Positions 34,393-42,953 of a DNA stretch of 64,000 nucleotides are shown here, in pieces. How positions within the stretch are numbered: position 1 is the first letter of the stretch; each line of letters starts with the position of its first letter. Under the pieces are notes generated by a model. That model was not told the DNA's origin. It saw only the letters and a program-made list of their open reading frames with translations, and did no database searches. Origin of the DNA: Spirochaetales bacterium (lineage in GTDB: Bacteria; Spirochaetota; Spirochaetia; SZUA-6); the NCBI GenBank assembly GCA_027021365.1, contig JALUUM010000037.1, forward strand, positions 39,025 through 103,024. Direction: 5' to 3'. Made by a program: the position numbers and the translations under genes.

Positions 34393-35118
34393 ATGGACAA
34401 AATGGGCAAAGTTTGCAAAACAGGTGATACGGGCAAAATTGGCAAAACAGGTAATATTTCGAGGATAGTATTCATCCACACTGTTAGGGGACTTACAAAT
34501 CTATTCGATGAACTTGTTCATATGCATATCCCACGTGCCAAGACCTACCACATTCTCGATGATACTCTGATTCATACAGTCCTCGATGCCGGCAGGCCCA
34601 CCTCCTACGTTTACAGGAGATTGACAGAGCATGCCGTGGCAGCAGAAGAGTTCGGCGCCGATGTGATTCAACTTACCTGTTCATCCGTTTCAGAGACGGT
34701 AGATCTTATTAAAAATGCCGTCTCGATCCCTCTCCTTAAAGTGGACGAACCGATGATTAGGCATGCTGTTATGAATTTCAGAAGAATCTCGGTAATTGCC
34801 ACTGCAGACGCTACCCTGAACCCTACGATGAATCAGCTTAAATCTATTGCCAGTCAAACAGGCAAAGAGGTATCCTCCAGAGCAATTCTATGTAATGGTG
34901 CATATGATGCCTACCTGAAAGGGGATCTGGAAGAACATGACAGAATAGTAACGGGTTACCTGCTCGAGGCCACGGGAAGCTCCGATGTCATAGTTCTTGC
35001 ACAGGCATCTATTGCCAGAGTGGCTTCACAAATAGAGGACAAGATTGATATTCCCGTACTCTCCAGCCCTGAGATGGCCGTGAAACGCCTTGCAGAGATA
35101 CTAGAGAAGCAAGAATGA
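34393..35118 (+). CDS. Asp/Glu/hydantoin racemase family protein
   Basis: 241 residues. The core starts at RIVFIHTVRGL and has the two active-site cysteines of the family: QLTCSSVSETVD near residue 100 and SSRAILCNGAYD near residue 178. SVIATADATLNPT and DVIVLAQASIARV also match. The first 21 residues are an added segment made of two copies of a nine-codon repeat (MGKVCKTGD, TGKIGKTGN). The substrate is not clear; members racemise aspartate, glutamate, hydantoins or related acids. It is coupled to the following sugar-acid kinase, which suggests a shared catabolic pathway. Confidence 0.8.
   Translation: MDKMGKVCKTGDTGKIGKTGNISRIVFIHTVRGLTNLFDELVHMHIPRAKTYHILDDTLIHTVLDAGRPTSYVYRRLTEHAVAAEEFGADVIQLTCSSVSETVDLIKNAVSIPLLKVDEPMIRHAVMNFRRISVIATADATLNPTMNQLKSIASQTGKEVSSRAILCNGAYDAYLKGDLEEHDRIVTGYLLEATGSSDVIVLAQASIARVASQIEDKIDIPVLSSPEMAVKRLAEILEKQE
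34402..34455 (+). repeat. 27-bp tandem duplication in the racemase N-terminus
   Basis: Two adjacent 27-bp copies (34402-34428 and 34429-34455) encode MGKVCKTGD and TGKIGKTGN. They extend the protein ahead of its conserved first strand. Confidence 0.7.
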
Positions 35119-35134
35119 AAAAGCAAGAATGAAA
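35107..35134 (+). repeat. 14-bp tandem duplication at the racemase/kinase junction
   Basis: AAGCAAGAATGAAA occurs twice in a row. The first copy holds the racemase stop and an overlapping ATG (35115); the second holds the kinase ATG (35129). From 35115 a five-codon reading frame (MKKQE) ends over the kinase start. Confidence 0.85.
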
Positions 35135-36460
35135 AAAAGGAATCCACTCTTTGCAATAATTGCAGACGACAATACCGGTGCATCGGATGCCGGCGGGATG
35201 CTTACCGAAAGGGGCATAAGAACACTTCTCGTGCTGGATGAAGCCTGGCTTGAACAAAAATCCACTCACGATAAAATGTTAAAAAGCTACGACACTCTGA
35301 TTCTTTCCACTGCAAGCAGGTCTTCTCCACGGGAGAAAGCATACGAAAAAACCGCCAGGGCCGCCTTATACCTCCGGCAACTCGGAGTGAAAAAGATCCA
35401 GGTTAAATACTCCTCGACCTTCGACTCGACGGAAAAGGGAAACATCGGTCCTTCACTGGATGCAGCAATGGATATCTTGAAGGATGACCTTAGACCATTC
35501 GCCACAACAGTCTCCCCCGCCCTTCCCGTGAATGGAAGAACCACCTACTTTGGTTACCACTTCGTAAAGGGCATTCTGATTTCCGAATCACCCCTCCGCC
35601 ATCACCCCTTGAATCCCATAACGGACCCTTCACTGGTACGATGGCTCCGGAAACAGACAAAGAGGAAAGTTGGCCTTGCACCCCTCCCCGTAATCAGACA
35701 GGGAGCTGAAACCTTAAGGTCCTTTCTCCGTGAACTGGCAGCAAAGGGGACAACCTACATCGTTACCGACACGATAGAACAGAGCGATCTAAAGACGATT
35801 GCAATGGCAACGAAGGATTGGATGCTTATAAGCGGCGCCTCGGGAATAACGGCTGAAATACCAGACCTAATGTTCGGTAAAAGAGAGCATCTCGATTTTT
35901 CCGAAAGGCTTGAGAAAACAGGAGGCAGATTGATAGTTGCCGCTGGAAGCTGTACCCCAAAAACTATCAGTCAAAACGATTATGCACTGGCCGCTGGTTT
36001 CTCCGGCCTTGAACTGGATGCAAAGAAAATCCTAGAAGGAAGCCTCGATGTCAAAAGCGAGGTAAGAAGATTTATCGAGAGTACCCCCCGCTCGGCAAAT
36101 ATCATTATTTACTCATCCGCAGAACACAATGAAGTTGAAGAGGTGAAGAAACTTGGTCTCTCGATGGGTCTCTCTGTGGGAGAAATCGGAGAGAGAATCT
36201 CGGATGCACTCTCAGATGCAATTCTTGCGGCAACGGAATACGATGATTTCGGAAGGCTGTGTATCTCCGGAGGAGAAACATCCGGTGCGGTCTGCAGGAA
36301 ACTCGGTATAAAAACCTTGGAGGTCGGACTTCCTATCGAGCCCGGAGTTCCATTCTGCTTCTCCACCGGGGAAAAAGATGAAGAAGGGGAATTGATGGTT
36401 GTGTTGAAATCGGGCAACTTTGGGAGCATCGACTTCTATGAAAAGGTATCTGGGCTCTGA
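35129..36460 (+). CDS. Four-carbon acid sugar kinase family protein (DUF1537, OtnK-like)
   Basis: 443 residues. The N-terminal DUF1537 motif IIADDNTGASDAGGML, the KYSSTFDSTEKGNIG segment, and the C-terminal nucleotide-binding region (LCISGGETSGAVCRKLG, GVPFCFS) are all present. Family members phosphorylate four-carbon sugar acids such as D-erythronate or D-threonate. The usual partners, a dehydrogenase and an aldolase, are not nearby; an Asp/Glu-type racemase is. The substrate is therefore uncertain. The start lacks a ribosome site and probably depends on coupling to the upstream gene. Confidence 0.85.
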   Translation: MKKRNPLFAIIADDNTGASDAGGMLTERGIRTLLVLDEAWLEQKSTHDKMLKSYDTLILSTASRSSPREKAYEKTARAALYLRQLGVKKIQVKYSSTFDSTEKGNIGPSLDAAMDILKDDLRPFATTVSPALPVNGRTTYFGYHFVKGILISESPLRHHPLNPITDPSLVRWLRKQTKRKVGLAPLPVIRQGAETLRSFLRELAAKGTTYIVTDTIEQSDLKTIAMATKDWMLISGASGITAEIPDLMFGKREHLDFSERLEKTGGRLIVAAGSCTPKTISQNDYALAAGFSGLELDAKKILEGSLDVKSEVRRFIESTPRSANIIIYSSAEHNEVEEVKKLGLSMGLSVGEIGERISDALSDAILAATEYDDFGRLCISGGETSGAVCRKLGIKTLEVGLPIEPGVPFCFSTGEKDEEGELMVVLKSGNFGSIDFYEKVSGL

Positions 36461-36542
36461 GAGCGCTTCTGGCAAACCCTGCCTGGCTGCTCATTGATTC
36501 TTCGGTGTGGTTAGGAAAAACAGAATTCGAAACATCCAAACC

Positions 36543-36603
36543 TTGACACCCTGCGCAATTTTAATTAAATTGACCTATATTAGAGCAAAACCGACTGGTC
36601 AGT
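36543..36603 (+). promoter_or_regulatory. Promoter and TetR-type operator of the exporter operon
   Basis: TTGACA (36543-36548) and TAAATT (36566-36571) are 17 bp apart. Downstream, ACCGAC-TG-GTCAGT (36590-36603) is a near-perfect palindrome of the kind bound by TetR/AcrR repressors. The operon encodes a TetR protein at 39373, so feedback repression is likely. Confidence 0.6.
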
Positions 36604-36728
36604 ATTGCATTGATTTTGACGGTTCAATTGCGGTAATACATCCGGCGTAGCCATCTTGGACAATTTCACAGCATCGATACATACAAAACTGCCGGTCGGA
36701 GAAAATCTCACAACCAGAGGAGGTTGTA

Positions 36729-38108
36729 ATGGTATTTGCATTGATGTTACCGAATTTCGTAGCTGCCGCAGGCATTACCGTAATCGCTTCGATACTGGGA
36801 ATAGCCGGAGACATATTTGGAGTTTCCCAGGGGTCTGCAATGTGGTTGATGACAGGCTTCATGCTGACCTATACATCATTCATGCCGATCCTGGGAAGGC
36901 TCAGTGATCAACTGGGAAGAAAGAAAGTTTTCGTCACATCCATTGCGATTTTCACTCTGGGCCTTCTTGTAAGTGCCATAACGGACAATTTTTCCCTCGT
37001 TATCACGGGAAGGCTCATCCAGGGAATTGGTGCCGCTGGGATACTTCCCATTACTAATGCATTCGTCTCCGAGCAGTTTCCCGAAAAGAAGGGTAAATAC
37101 CTTGCAATGGTAAATGCTACATACGGTCTCGGCGTTATTGTCGGTGTCAACATAGGAGGAATCACATACGACTTGCTGGGTTGGAAATGGATGTTCCTGA
37201 TAATATTTATAGCAAGTGTAATTTCTGTCGTGCTTGCAGAAACCCTGATAAAAGTTCCTTCACAGGCAAACAGGGAAAGGGAACCTTTCAAGGTGGACAT
37301 CACCGGAGGTCTTTTCTTCATGCTGGCCATCATTTCCTTTCTCCTTCTCGTACAAAACCTGTCAAAATACGATTTCTTCTCATTGCAGGTAACCGGATTT
37401 CTCTTAAGCCTTGTCGTTTTCGCCACTCTCTTTGCAGTAAGAGAATTGAAAATTCCAAATCCTGCCATACAACTGAGGGGCTTCAGAAAACCTGGATTCC
37501 TGATATACAACCTGCTCGCCCTCTTTTTTGGCATTGCAATGTTCATCTTTACCACCTTCTTTCCCTCATACACACAGGTTCTTTTTGGATACTCCGTGTC
37601 ACAGTCTGTCTATGCAATCGATCCCTTTGCACTGGCAATGGTCGTCTTTATAATGCTCGGCGGCATGATTATCAAAACATTTGGTGCAAGGACCAGCATG
37701 ATTGCAGGCGCCCTGCTCTTTGCAATCGGAAGCTTCGTCTTTGCCAGCTTTACGAACTCCGAGCTCTCCTACTTCCTGAACTCCCTTCTCCTTGCAGCGG
37801 GGCTCGGAATCTCCATGACACCCATGAACTACATAGTGATTGAAGAGGGCGGAATAGAAAACCAGGGCTCATCTGCGGGAATTGTGAGCATCATGCGAAG
37901 CCTTGGAGGAGTAATCGGTCCGGCTTTTGCAGGCCTTATGATGTCAAAGATAGATTTTTCGTCCCTTTTCGTCATGGACAGCATAATAGAGACCTACAAC
38001 AGGATTTTCCTCATGTCATTCTACTCTGTTCTCGTGATGCTGTTCCTTGGAATAACCGGTTACATTGTAAACAGAAAAAATAGATTAGAACTGGAGGTGA
38101 CAAAATGA
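36729..38108 (+). CDS. MFS exporter, DHA2/EmrB-QacA type
   Basis: 459 residues with 12 to 14 membrane segments. GRLSDQLGRKKVF is the loop 2-3 motif of the major facilitator superfamily. GRLIQGIGAAGILPITNAFV and YGLGVIVGVNIGG match motifs B and C of drug:proton antiporters. It exports toxic or lipophilic compounds using the proton gradient. AGGAGG precedes the ATG. It is the first gene of an operon ending in a TetR regulator and overlaps the next gene by 4 bp. Confidence 0.9.
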   Translation: MVFALMLPNFVAAAGITVIASILGIAGDIFGVSQGSAMWLMTGFMLTYTSFMPILGRLSDQLGRKKVFVTSIAIFTLGLLVSAITDNFSLVITGRLIQGIGAAGILPITNAFVSEQFPEKKGKYLAMVNATYGLGVIVGVNIGGITYDLLGWKWMFLIIFIASVISVVLAETLIKVPSQANREREPFKVDITGGLFFMLAIISFLLLVQNLSKYDFFSLQVTGFLLSLVVFATLFAVRELKIPNPAIQLRGFRKPGFLIYNLLALFFGIAMFIFTTFFPSYTQVLFGYSVSQSVYAIDPFALAMVVFIMLGGMIIKTFGARTSMIAGALLFAIGSFVFASFTNSELSYFLNSLLLAAGLGISMTPMNYIVIEEGGIENQGSSAGIVSIMRSLGGVIGPAFAGLMMSKIDFSSLFVMDSIIETYNRIFLMSFYSVLVMLFLGITGYIVNRKNRLELEVTK

Positions 38109-38749
38109 AAGAGAAAAGGATACTTATCACTATTCTGTTTGGCTTGATACTGGGAGGCACCCTTTTTGCACAATCGATACAGCCTGTCGTTGATGCCTCT
38201 AGAAACATGAAGACCATATCCTGTTTCGTCACTGCTATCAATTATTCCGGAAAAAGAAAGAGCGAAATTCAGTACATCTTCTCCTTCAAGAGAGAGAGAT
38301 CGATGATGCGAATTGAATACCTGAGTCCCAGAAACATGAAAGGCACAAAGATCTCGATAGACGGTACCTACTTCTACTCGTACCTTCCCAATCTTCACCG
38401 CACAACCAAAAGAAAAATCGACCCGAAATCTAGCAAGAACCCCGGAAAGGATATGGGGCTCTTCTACAATTACATAAAGGGTGATTTCGCGGTAAGAATC
38501 AACAATTTCAAGATTAATTATCTCGGCAAGGGAAGTGTCAAGATCAAGGCGAGAAAGGGCACCAGGGAGTTGGAGGCTTATCATTACTCCTTCGAGAATG
38601 GAAGAGCGAGGGAGGAGATATGGTTCGATTCGGAAACGAAAGTGGCGGTAAGGGTTTTAAGGTACAATGGCTCCAAGCTGCTTCTTCAAATCGATGTCAG
38701 TGAGGTCAGGCTGAATATCGAACTTCCGGATTCAACATTCAGGCTTTGA
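38105..38749 (+). CDS. LolA-like outer-membrane lipoprotein-sorting protein
   Basis: 214 residues. A signal peptide (RILITILFGLILGGTLFAQ) leads to a LolA/LolB-like half-barrel: SFKRERSMMRIEYLSPRNMKGTKI, DGTYFYSYLPNLHRT and the C-terminal DVSEVRLNIELPD. The periplasmic fold carries lipids or lipoproteins. LolA-like proteins of this type usually sit beside RND (MmpL-like) exporters, so the pairing with an MFS exporter is unusual. It is translationally coupled (ATGA) to that exporter. Confidence 0.82.
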   Translation: MKEKRILITILFGLILGGTLFAQSIQPVVDASRNMKTISCFVTAINYSGKRKSEIQYIFSFKRERSMMRIEYLSPRNMKGTKISIDGTYFYSYLPNLHRTTKRKIDPKSSKNPGKDMGLFYNYIKGDFAVRINNFKINYLGKGSVKIKARKGTRELEAYHYSFENGRAREEIWFDSETKVAVRVLRYNGSKLLLQIDVSEVRLNIELPDSTFRL

Positions 38750-38771
38750 GGGATACCAGGAGGAAGAAACA

Positions 38772-39257
38772 GTGAAACGATTTCTATTGATATTCACGTT
38801 GGTATTCATATTGATATTTTTCGGCGCAGTTTTCACCTTCGCCTACGATTTTGAAGTGGCCGGTGTCTCGGTGGCAGGGGCTGCGCTCGGTGCCTATGGG
38901 GGTCAGCTCCTTTCGGTTCCCATTTTGATACTCATGTCAAATGCGGGTATCATAGAGGGGGATATATTTTCTCCCTTCTCTACAGCAATGTTCGATGCGA
39001 TGGACATAGGAAGTGCAGTAGGAACAGTAGCGGGGGGAATCGCTGCAAAGTACGGTTTTCTCGCCCTGGCAAGGGGAACCTGGGACTTGCAAGATTTTCT
39101 GATAGATATCCTGTCATCCAGCCTCATCGTTACCGTTTCACACATCGCATTCAATATGCTCGGTGATTATGTTGACATACCGGTATTTCTGGAGAATATT
39201 GTTATAGTACCGGTTCTTACAGGAACGTATCTAGGCATTTTCATACCGGCAGGTTGA
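38772..39257 (+). CDS. Small integral membrane protein, unknown
   Basis: 161 residues with about four hydrophobic segments (LLIFTLVFILIFFGAVFTFAY, VAGAALGAYGGQLLSVPILIL, IGSAVGTVAGGIAAKYGFLAL, and a C-terminal IVPVLTGTYLGIFI). No family was recognised. Its place between the LolA-like and TetR genes suggests a role in the same exporter system. Confidence 0.65.
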   Translation: MKRFLLIFTLVFILIFFGAVFTFAYDFEVAGVSVAGAALGAYGGQLLSVPILILMSNAGIIEGDIFSPFSTAMFDAMDIGSAVGTVAGGIAAKYGFLALARGTWDLQDFLIDILSSSLIVTVSHIAFNMLGDYVDIPVFLENIVIVPVLTGTYLGIFIPAG

Positions 39258-39372
39258 TGACAGAGAATGACTTCTACAGGGCGGGTCAGGTTTGACAATC
39301 CTGACTGAATTTGATGGAGCAGATTAGTTCTGTGACGCAGAATAGAATAGATAACGCAAACCAGGCTTGATA

Positions 39373-39939
39373 ATGCAGATAAAAAAGGAAGAAAAGAAAA
39401 CAAGAATTTTAAGTGCCGCTACAAGGCTATTCTCTGAAAGGGATTTTCAGGAAGTCTCTGTTAATGACATAGCAAGGATTGCAGGAGTTGGCAAGGGCAC
39501 CATCTACACCTACTTCAAGGAAAAGGAAGAGATCCTGGAAGCCTGCGTGGCAGAGATCTTTTCGGATTTCGTGGACAAGATAAGGTCGTCCTACGAGGAA
39601 GCGAAGAGTTTGAGCAGTTTCATAGAGAGAGTTGCCCCGAGATTACTGGAAAACGTCGTAGTGAACAGCAGGATTCTGTTTATGTTCAACAGGAAATGTC
39701 ACAGCGACAGAAAACGGTACCGGAAGGTCTCGGGAGAGTACAGGAAGGCAATGGCAGAGGTATTCCAGCGTTACGGAAAGGAGATGTCATGCAATTTCGA
39801 AACGATGAATGCCTACTTTACCGCGTTCCTGATGACATCATACATGGTGTACGAGAGTGTGGATAAAGAAATAATAGAAGAGGTACTTACCAGAGGATTG
39901 TTGTGCTCGTTGAGGGGCTGCGGGCAAGATAAGGTATAA
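39373..39939 (+). CDS. TetR-family transcriptional regulator
   Basis: About 188 residues. The N-terminal helix-turn-helix is typical: RILSAATRLFSERDF, VNDIARIAGVGKGTIYTYF, KEKEEIL. The C-terminal ligand domain is divergent and has two or more cysteines. It probably represses the operon promoter through the palindrome at 36590-36603. ATG 39373 is preferred over TTG 39367. Confidence 0.9.
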   Translation: MQIKKEEKKTRILSAATRLFSERDFQEVSVNDIARIAGVGKGTIYTYFKEKEEILEACVAEIFSDFVDKIRSSYEEAKSLSSFIERVAPRLLENVVVNSRILFMFNRKCHSDRKRYRKVSGEYRKAMAEVFQRYGKEMSCNFETMNAYFTAFLMTSYMVYESVDKEIIEEVLTRGLLCSLRGCGQDKV

Positions 39940-39976
39940 CAAGCGGGTGTGACCCGTAAAAGGTGAGGATAAGGTA

Positions 39977-40552
39977 TTGTCAGAGTGGCTCTACAGAGTT
40001 ACCAAATGGTGGCTTGCCCTTGTGGCAAGTATCATTTTTGTTCTCTTTGTTGTTATTATATTTCCCGAGCATGCAGGAACAGGCGGAAGTGCTTCGGGGA
40101 AACAGGCAGCAATATTCTCTCCCGACCTTTCGCTGTGGTATTCCCCGGGCGATCTATACAAAATGGCCGGCGCACTGGGCAACGAGGGACGCCGGCTATA
40201 TGTTTGGAAACACTTCACCTTCGATCTAGCATGGCCTGTCGTGTACCTGTTTTTTCTCGTAACCTCAACAACCTGGCTTCTAAAGACAGTTCTTAAACAA
40301 AAGGGTGACAATAGGGAGAGGAGATTGAGAAGGCTCAATCTCCTTCCCTTAGTGGCCGTATCCTTCGACCTCCTTGAAAACGTATCTACCTCACTCGTCG
40401 TTTCTCACTACCCGAGGAGGCTGCCCATCCTTGCCAGGATGGCTCCATTTGCCACACTGTCCAAATGGATCGTAGTCAGCCTCTCCGTCCTTGTTCTTGC
40501 AGCCTCCATGGTGATTGCAATTGTAAGGGTTTTCCACAGGAAAGAAGCCTGA
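39977..40552 (+). CDS. Membrane protein, unknown function
   Basis: 191 residues with four hydrophobic segments (WLALVASIIFVLFVVIIF, FDLAWPVVYLFFLVTSTTWLL, LLPLVAVSFDLLENVSTSLVV, IVVSLSVLVLAASMVIAIV). The likely start is TTG 39977, seven bases after GTGAGGA. No family was recognised. It is the last gene of the TetR operon and converges with glnK. A hairpin (CGGGT/ACCCG, 39944-39956) and a 10-bp direct repeat (GATAAGGTAT at 39928 and 39968) separate it from tetR. Confidence 0.65.
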   Translation: MSEWLYRVTKWWLALVASIIFVLFVVIIFPEHAGTGGSASGKQAAIFSPDLSLWYSPGDLYKMAGALGNEGRRLYVWKHFTFDLAWPVVYLFFLVTSTTWLLKTVLKQKGDNRERRLRRLNLLPLVAVSFDLLENVSTSLVVSHYPRRLPILARMAPFATLSKWIVVSLSVLVLAASMVIAIVRVFHRKEA

Positions 40553-40571
40553 AGAATATCAACAGGAAATA

Positions 40572-40913
40572 TCAGCCTATTGCAATTCCTCCCCTGTCAC
40601 CATTTCTTATTCGAATGGTCTCCTCGATATTCAATATGAATATCTTTCCGTCACCGATTTCCCCTGTTCTCGCTCCGCGTATAATAGCCTCCACCGTTCT
40701 TTCCACAAAATTATCATTCACCGCTATCTCAATTCTTACCTTCTTTAGGAGGTTCACCTCTATATCCACCCCCCTGTAGGACTTCTTGTACCCCTTCTGC
40801 TGTCCGCAGCCCAGGGCATTTGTTATGGACATCTTGTACACTTCCTCCCTGTACAACTCCTGTTTTACACTATTCAATTTCTGAGGTTGAATGTAGGCAA
40901 TAATCAATTTCAT
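40572..40913 (-). CDS. glnK: P-II family nitrogen regulatory protein (GlnK-like, no Tyr51)
   Basis: 113 residues with PII landmarks: KLIIAYIQPQKLNSVKQEL, GCGQQKG, the T-loop YRGVDIEVNL, VERTVEAIIRGARTGEIGDGKIF (B-loop) and the C-terminal IRNGDRGGIAIG. Residue 51, a Tyr in uridylylated GlnB/GlnK, is Ile, so control by uridylylation at that site is not possible. The ATP and 2-oxoglutarate residues look conserved. It sits 11 bp after amt and would block the ammonium channel when nitrogen is plentiful. Confidence 0.9.
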   Translation of the reverse strand: MKLIIAYIQPQKLNSVKQELYREEVYKMSITNALGCGQQKGYKKSYRGVDIEVNLLKKVRIEIAVNDNFVERTVEAIIRGARTGEIGDGKIFILNIEETIRIRNGDRGGIAIG

Positions 40914-40924
40914 TATTCTCTCCC

Positions 40925-42178
40925 CTATTGATTCTGAAATATCTGAAAACCGTAGTAGGATTCAGCATTGTGCTCGCTTATATCAAGCCCAAGGAGCTCG
41001 TCCTCCTCCGAAACCCTTAATCCTGTGACCCACTTTAGCCCCATGTAAAGAACGACCGTCGTCGCGACTACCCAGAAAAACACGACAGCCACCCCAATGA
41101 ACTGAACGATAAGTTGATGCCAGCCACCCCCATAGAAGAGGCCCCTTATATCGGTTACACCTTCTCGCCTACCGGTTGCAAACAGGCCGACGGCCAGGGT
41201 ACCCCAGACACCGCAGATCCCATGAACCGATACCGCCCCTACCGGATCATCTATGTGCAGAACATGGTCTATAAACCTCACTGAGAATACGACAATGATA
41301 CCGGCTATAAATCCAATTATCACCGCGCCGGTTGTAGAGGCAACAAGGCATCCGGCCGTTATTCCTACCAGGCCAGCAAGAGCGCCGTTCAAAGACATGC
41401 TGGGATCCGGCTTCCCAAAGAGAAACCACGAGGTAATCATTGCCCCTATTGCACCTGCCGCACCGGCAAGAGTCGTGTTCACGGCAACAAGTGCAATATA
41501 CGAACTTGTACCATCCAGAGTACTTCCAGCATTGAAACCGTACCAGCCAAACCACAGTATGAATACCCCTAATGCTGCAAGTGGCATGTTGTGACCGGGT
41601 ATGGCCTTTACAGCTACCTCTTGTCCAACCTTGACATACTTACCCTTTCTTGCACCGAGTATCATTGCCCCGGTCAGCGCAGCCCAGCCGCCTACCGAGT
41701 GAACCACAGTTGAGCCTGCAAAGTCGTGAAAACCAAGGCGGGATAGCCAGCCATCACCCCATATCCAGTGCCCCGATACAGGGTAGATGAGCCCCGATAT
41801 AAAGAGGCTGTAGACAAGGTAGGCGGTAAACTTTGTTCGCTCTGCCATTGCCCCGGATACTATCGTGGCGGCAGTTGCTGCAAAGACTACCTGAAACATC
41901 CAGCTCTGAAAGAGAGCACCCTTTCCCGGAATGTCCGGCATAAGGAAAAACTCTTTCAATCCCCCGTACATTATTGCCCAGCCAACTGCCCAGTAAATTA
42001 TTGCGCCGACAGCGAAATCCATGAGGTTCTTCATTATTATGTTACTTGCGCTCTTTGCCCTGGTAAGGCCTATCTCTACCATTGCAAAGCCTGCTTGCAT
42101 AAAGAATACCAGTGCCGCTGTCAAAACCAACCATATCATTGTTATGGAATTGGTTAAGAGGGTGATTTCAGGGTTCAT
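40925..42178 (-). CDS. amt: Ammonium transporter (Amt family)
   Basis: 417 residues with 11 membrane segments. FFMQAGFAMVEIGLTRAKSASNI, the pore region DFAGSTVVHSVGGWAAL with the first pore histidine, and DDPVGAVSVHGICGVWGTLAVGLF with the second are classic Amt motifs. It takes up ammonium across the cytoplasmic membrane. GGAGGT precedes the ATG. A sigma-54-type promoter lies about 70-85 bp upstream. It forms an operon with the PII gene. Confidence 0.95.
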   Translation of the reverse strand: MNPEITLLTNSITMIWLVLTAALVFFMQAGFAMVEIGLTRAKSASNIIMKNLMDFAVGAIIYWAVGWAIMYGGLKEFFLMPDIPGKGALFQSWMFQVVFAATAATIVSGAMAERTKFTAYLVYSLFISGLIYPVSGHWIWGDGWLSRLGFHDFAGSTVVHSVGGWAALTGAMILGARKGKYVKVGQEVAVKAIPGHNMPLAALGVFILWFGWYGFNAGSTLDGTSSYIALVAVNTTLAGAAGAIGAMITSWFLFGKPDPSMSLNGALAGLVGITAGCLVASTTGAVIIGFIAGIIVVFSVRFIDHVLHIDDPVGAVSVHGICGVWGTLAVGLFATGRREGVTDIRGLFYGGGWHQLIVQFIGVAVVFFWVVATTVVLYMGLKWVTGLRVSEEDELLGLDISEHNAESYYGFQIFQNQ

Positions 42179-42212
42179 TTTTAACCTCCACTTTTATAAT
42201 TATTTATAGATT

Positions 42213-42232
42213 TAATGCATATCAATGCATTA
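42213..42232. promoter_or_regulatory. 8-bp inverted repeat at the amt transcription start
   Basis: TAATGCAT and ATGCATTA are perfect inverted arms with a 4-bp gap, located just downstream of the expected start of the sigma-54 transcript. It may be an operator or a leader hairpin. Confidence 0.5.
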
Positions 42233-42245
42233 CTGCGTGTATTAA

Positions 42246-42261
42246 AGCAAAAACCTTGCCA
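42246..42261 (-). promoter_or_regulatory. Sigma-54 type promoter of amt-glnK
   Basis: The minus strand reads TGGCAAGGTTTTTGCT. GG and GC are separated by 10 bases, matching the TGGCAC-N5-TTGCW consensus with one difference. Transcription would start near 42235, giving a leader of about 57 nt. The matching nitrogen function of the genes supports the call. Confidence 0.7.
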
Positions 42262-42477
42262 AAACTGGTCTATGGAGGAATTGTTCTTTAACTTTATATA
42301 CTGCTATAAAATATATTGTCTCTCATAGATTTGAAAATTACCTGTGCTACGGTTGTTTTTAAATATCTTTAAGGTTGGCTACATAAATGTAATGTTATTG
42401 ATCCGGAAACTACATTTTTGTATCGCATTTTAGGTAGGAGTTTATGCTGAAATTTGTACTGAATTCTGTGCCGGAAA

Positions 42478-42927
42478 CTACTCTTCCCTGAAAAGCCTTA
42501 CAACTGCCGCCGAGTCCGGTGCATCAAGCAGTTCCCTTATAAAAGACTCTGACTGCATCAGCCTTGCAATTTCAGAGAGTGCCTCGATATGGGGGCCCGA
42601 CTGATCGGGAGGTGCAAGGAGAAGGAAAAAGAGCCTTGCCGGCCGGCCGTCGATGGAGTCGAAATCTATTCCGTTCCGCGCTATTCCTATGGCCATCGTA
42701 AGAGTTTTAACGGTACTCGTCTTTGCATGGGGAATTGCCACACCGAACTCCAGGCCCGTACTCCCCTTTGCCTCTCTCTCCATGACATCCATGAATGCCA
42801 GCTCGGCTTCCGTGATATCACCCGAAGCAAGGAGAATGTCGATCAATTCCTTTATCACCTCTCTCTTGGTTGTAGATTCAAGGGGAACCTTTACCCTCTC
42901 CTCGCTTATCAAACTAACAATAGACAT
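42478..42927 (-). CDS. ptsN: PTS EIIA domain protein, nitrogen type (PtsN-like)
   Basis: About 149 residues. The type-2 EIIA fold shows the phosphorylatable histidine in GLEFGVAIPHAKT, with VIKELIDILLASG and FFLLLAPPDQSGPHIEALSEIARL. It would take phosphate from an NPr/HPr-like protein and regulate rather than transport sugar. ATG 42927 is preceded by GGAAGGAAGGGG; an earlier in-frame ATG at 42945 has no such site. It is the last gene of the V-ATPase cluster, 26 bp after the stress-protein gene. Confidence 0.85.
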   Translation of the reverse strand: MSIVSLISEERVKVPLESTTKREVIKELIDILLASGDITEAELAFMDVMEREAKGSTGLEFGVAIPHAKTSTVKTLTMAIGIARNGIDFDSIDGRPARLFFLLLAPPDQSGPHIEALSEIARLMQSESFIRELLDAPDSAAVVRLFREE

Positions 42928-42953
42928 ATCGCCCCTTCCTTCCATGAAATACT

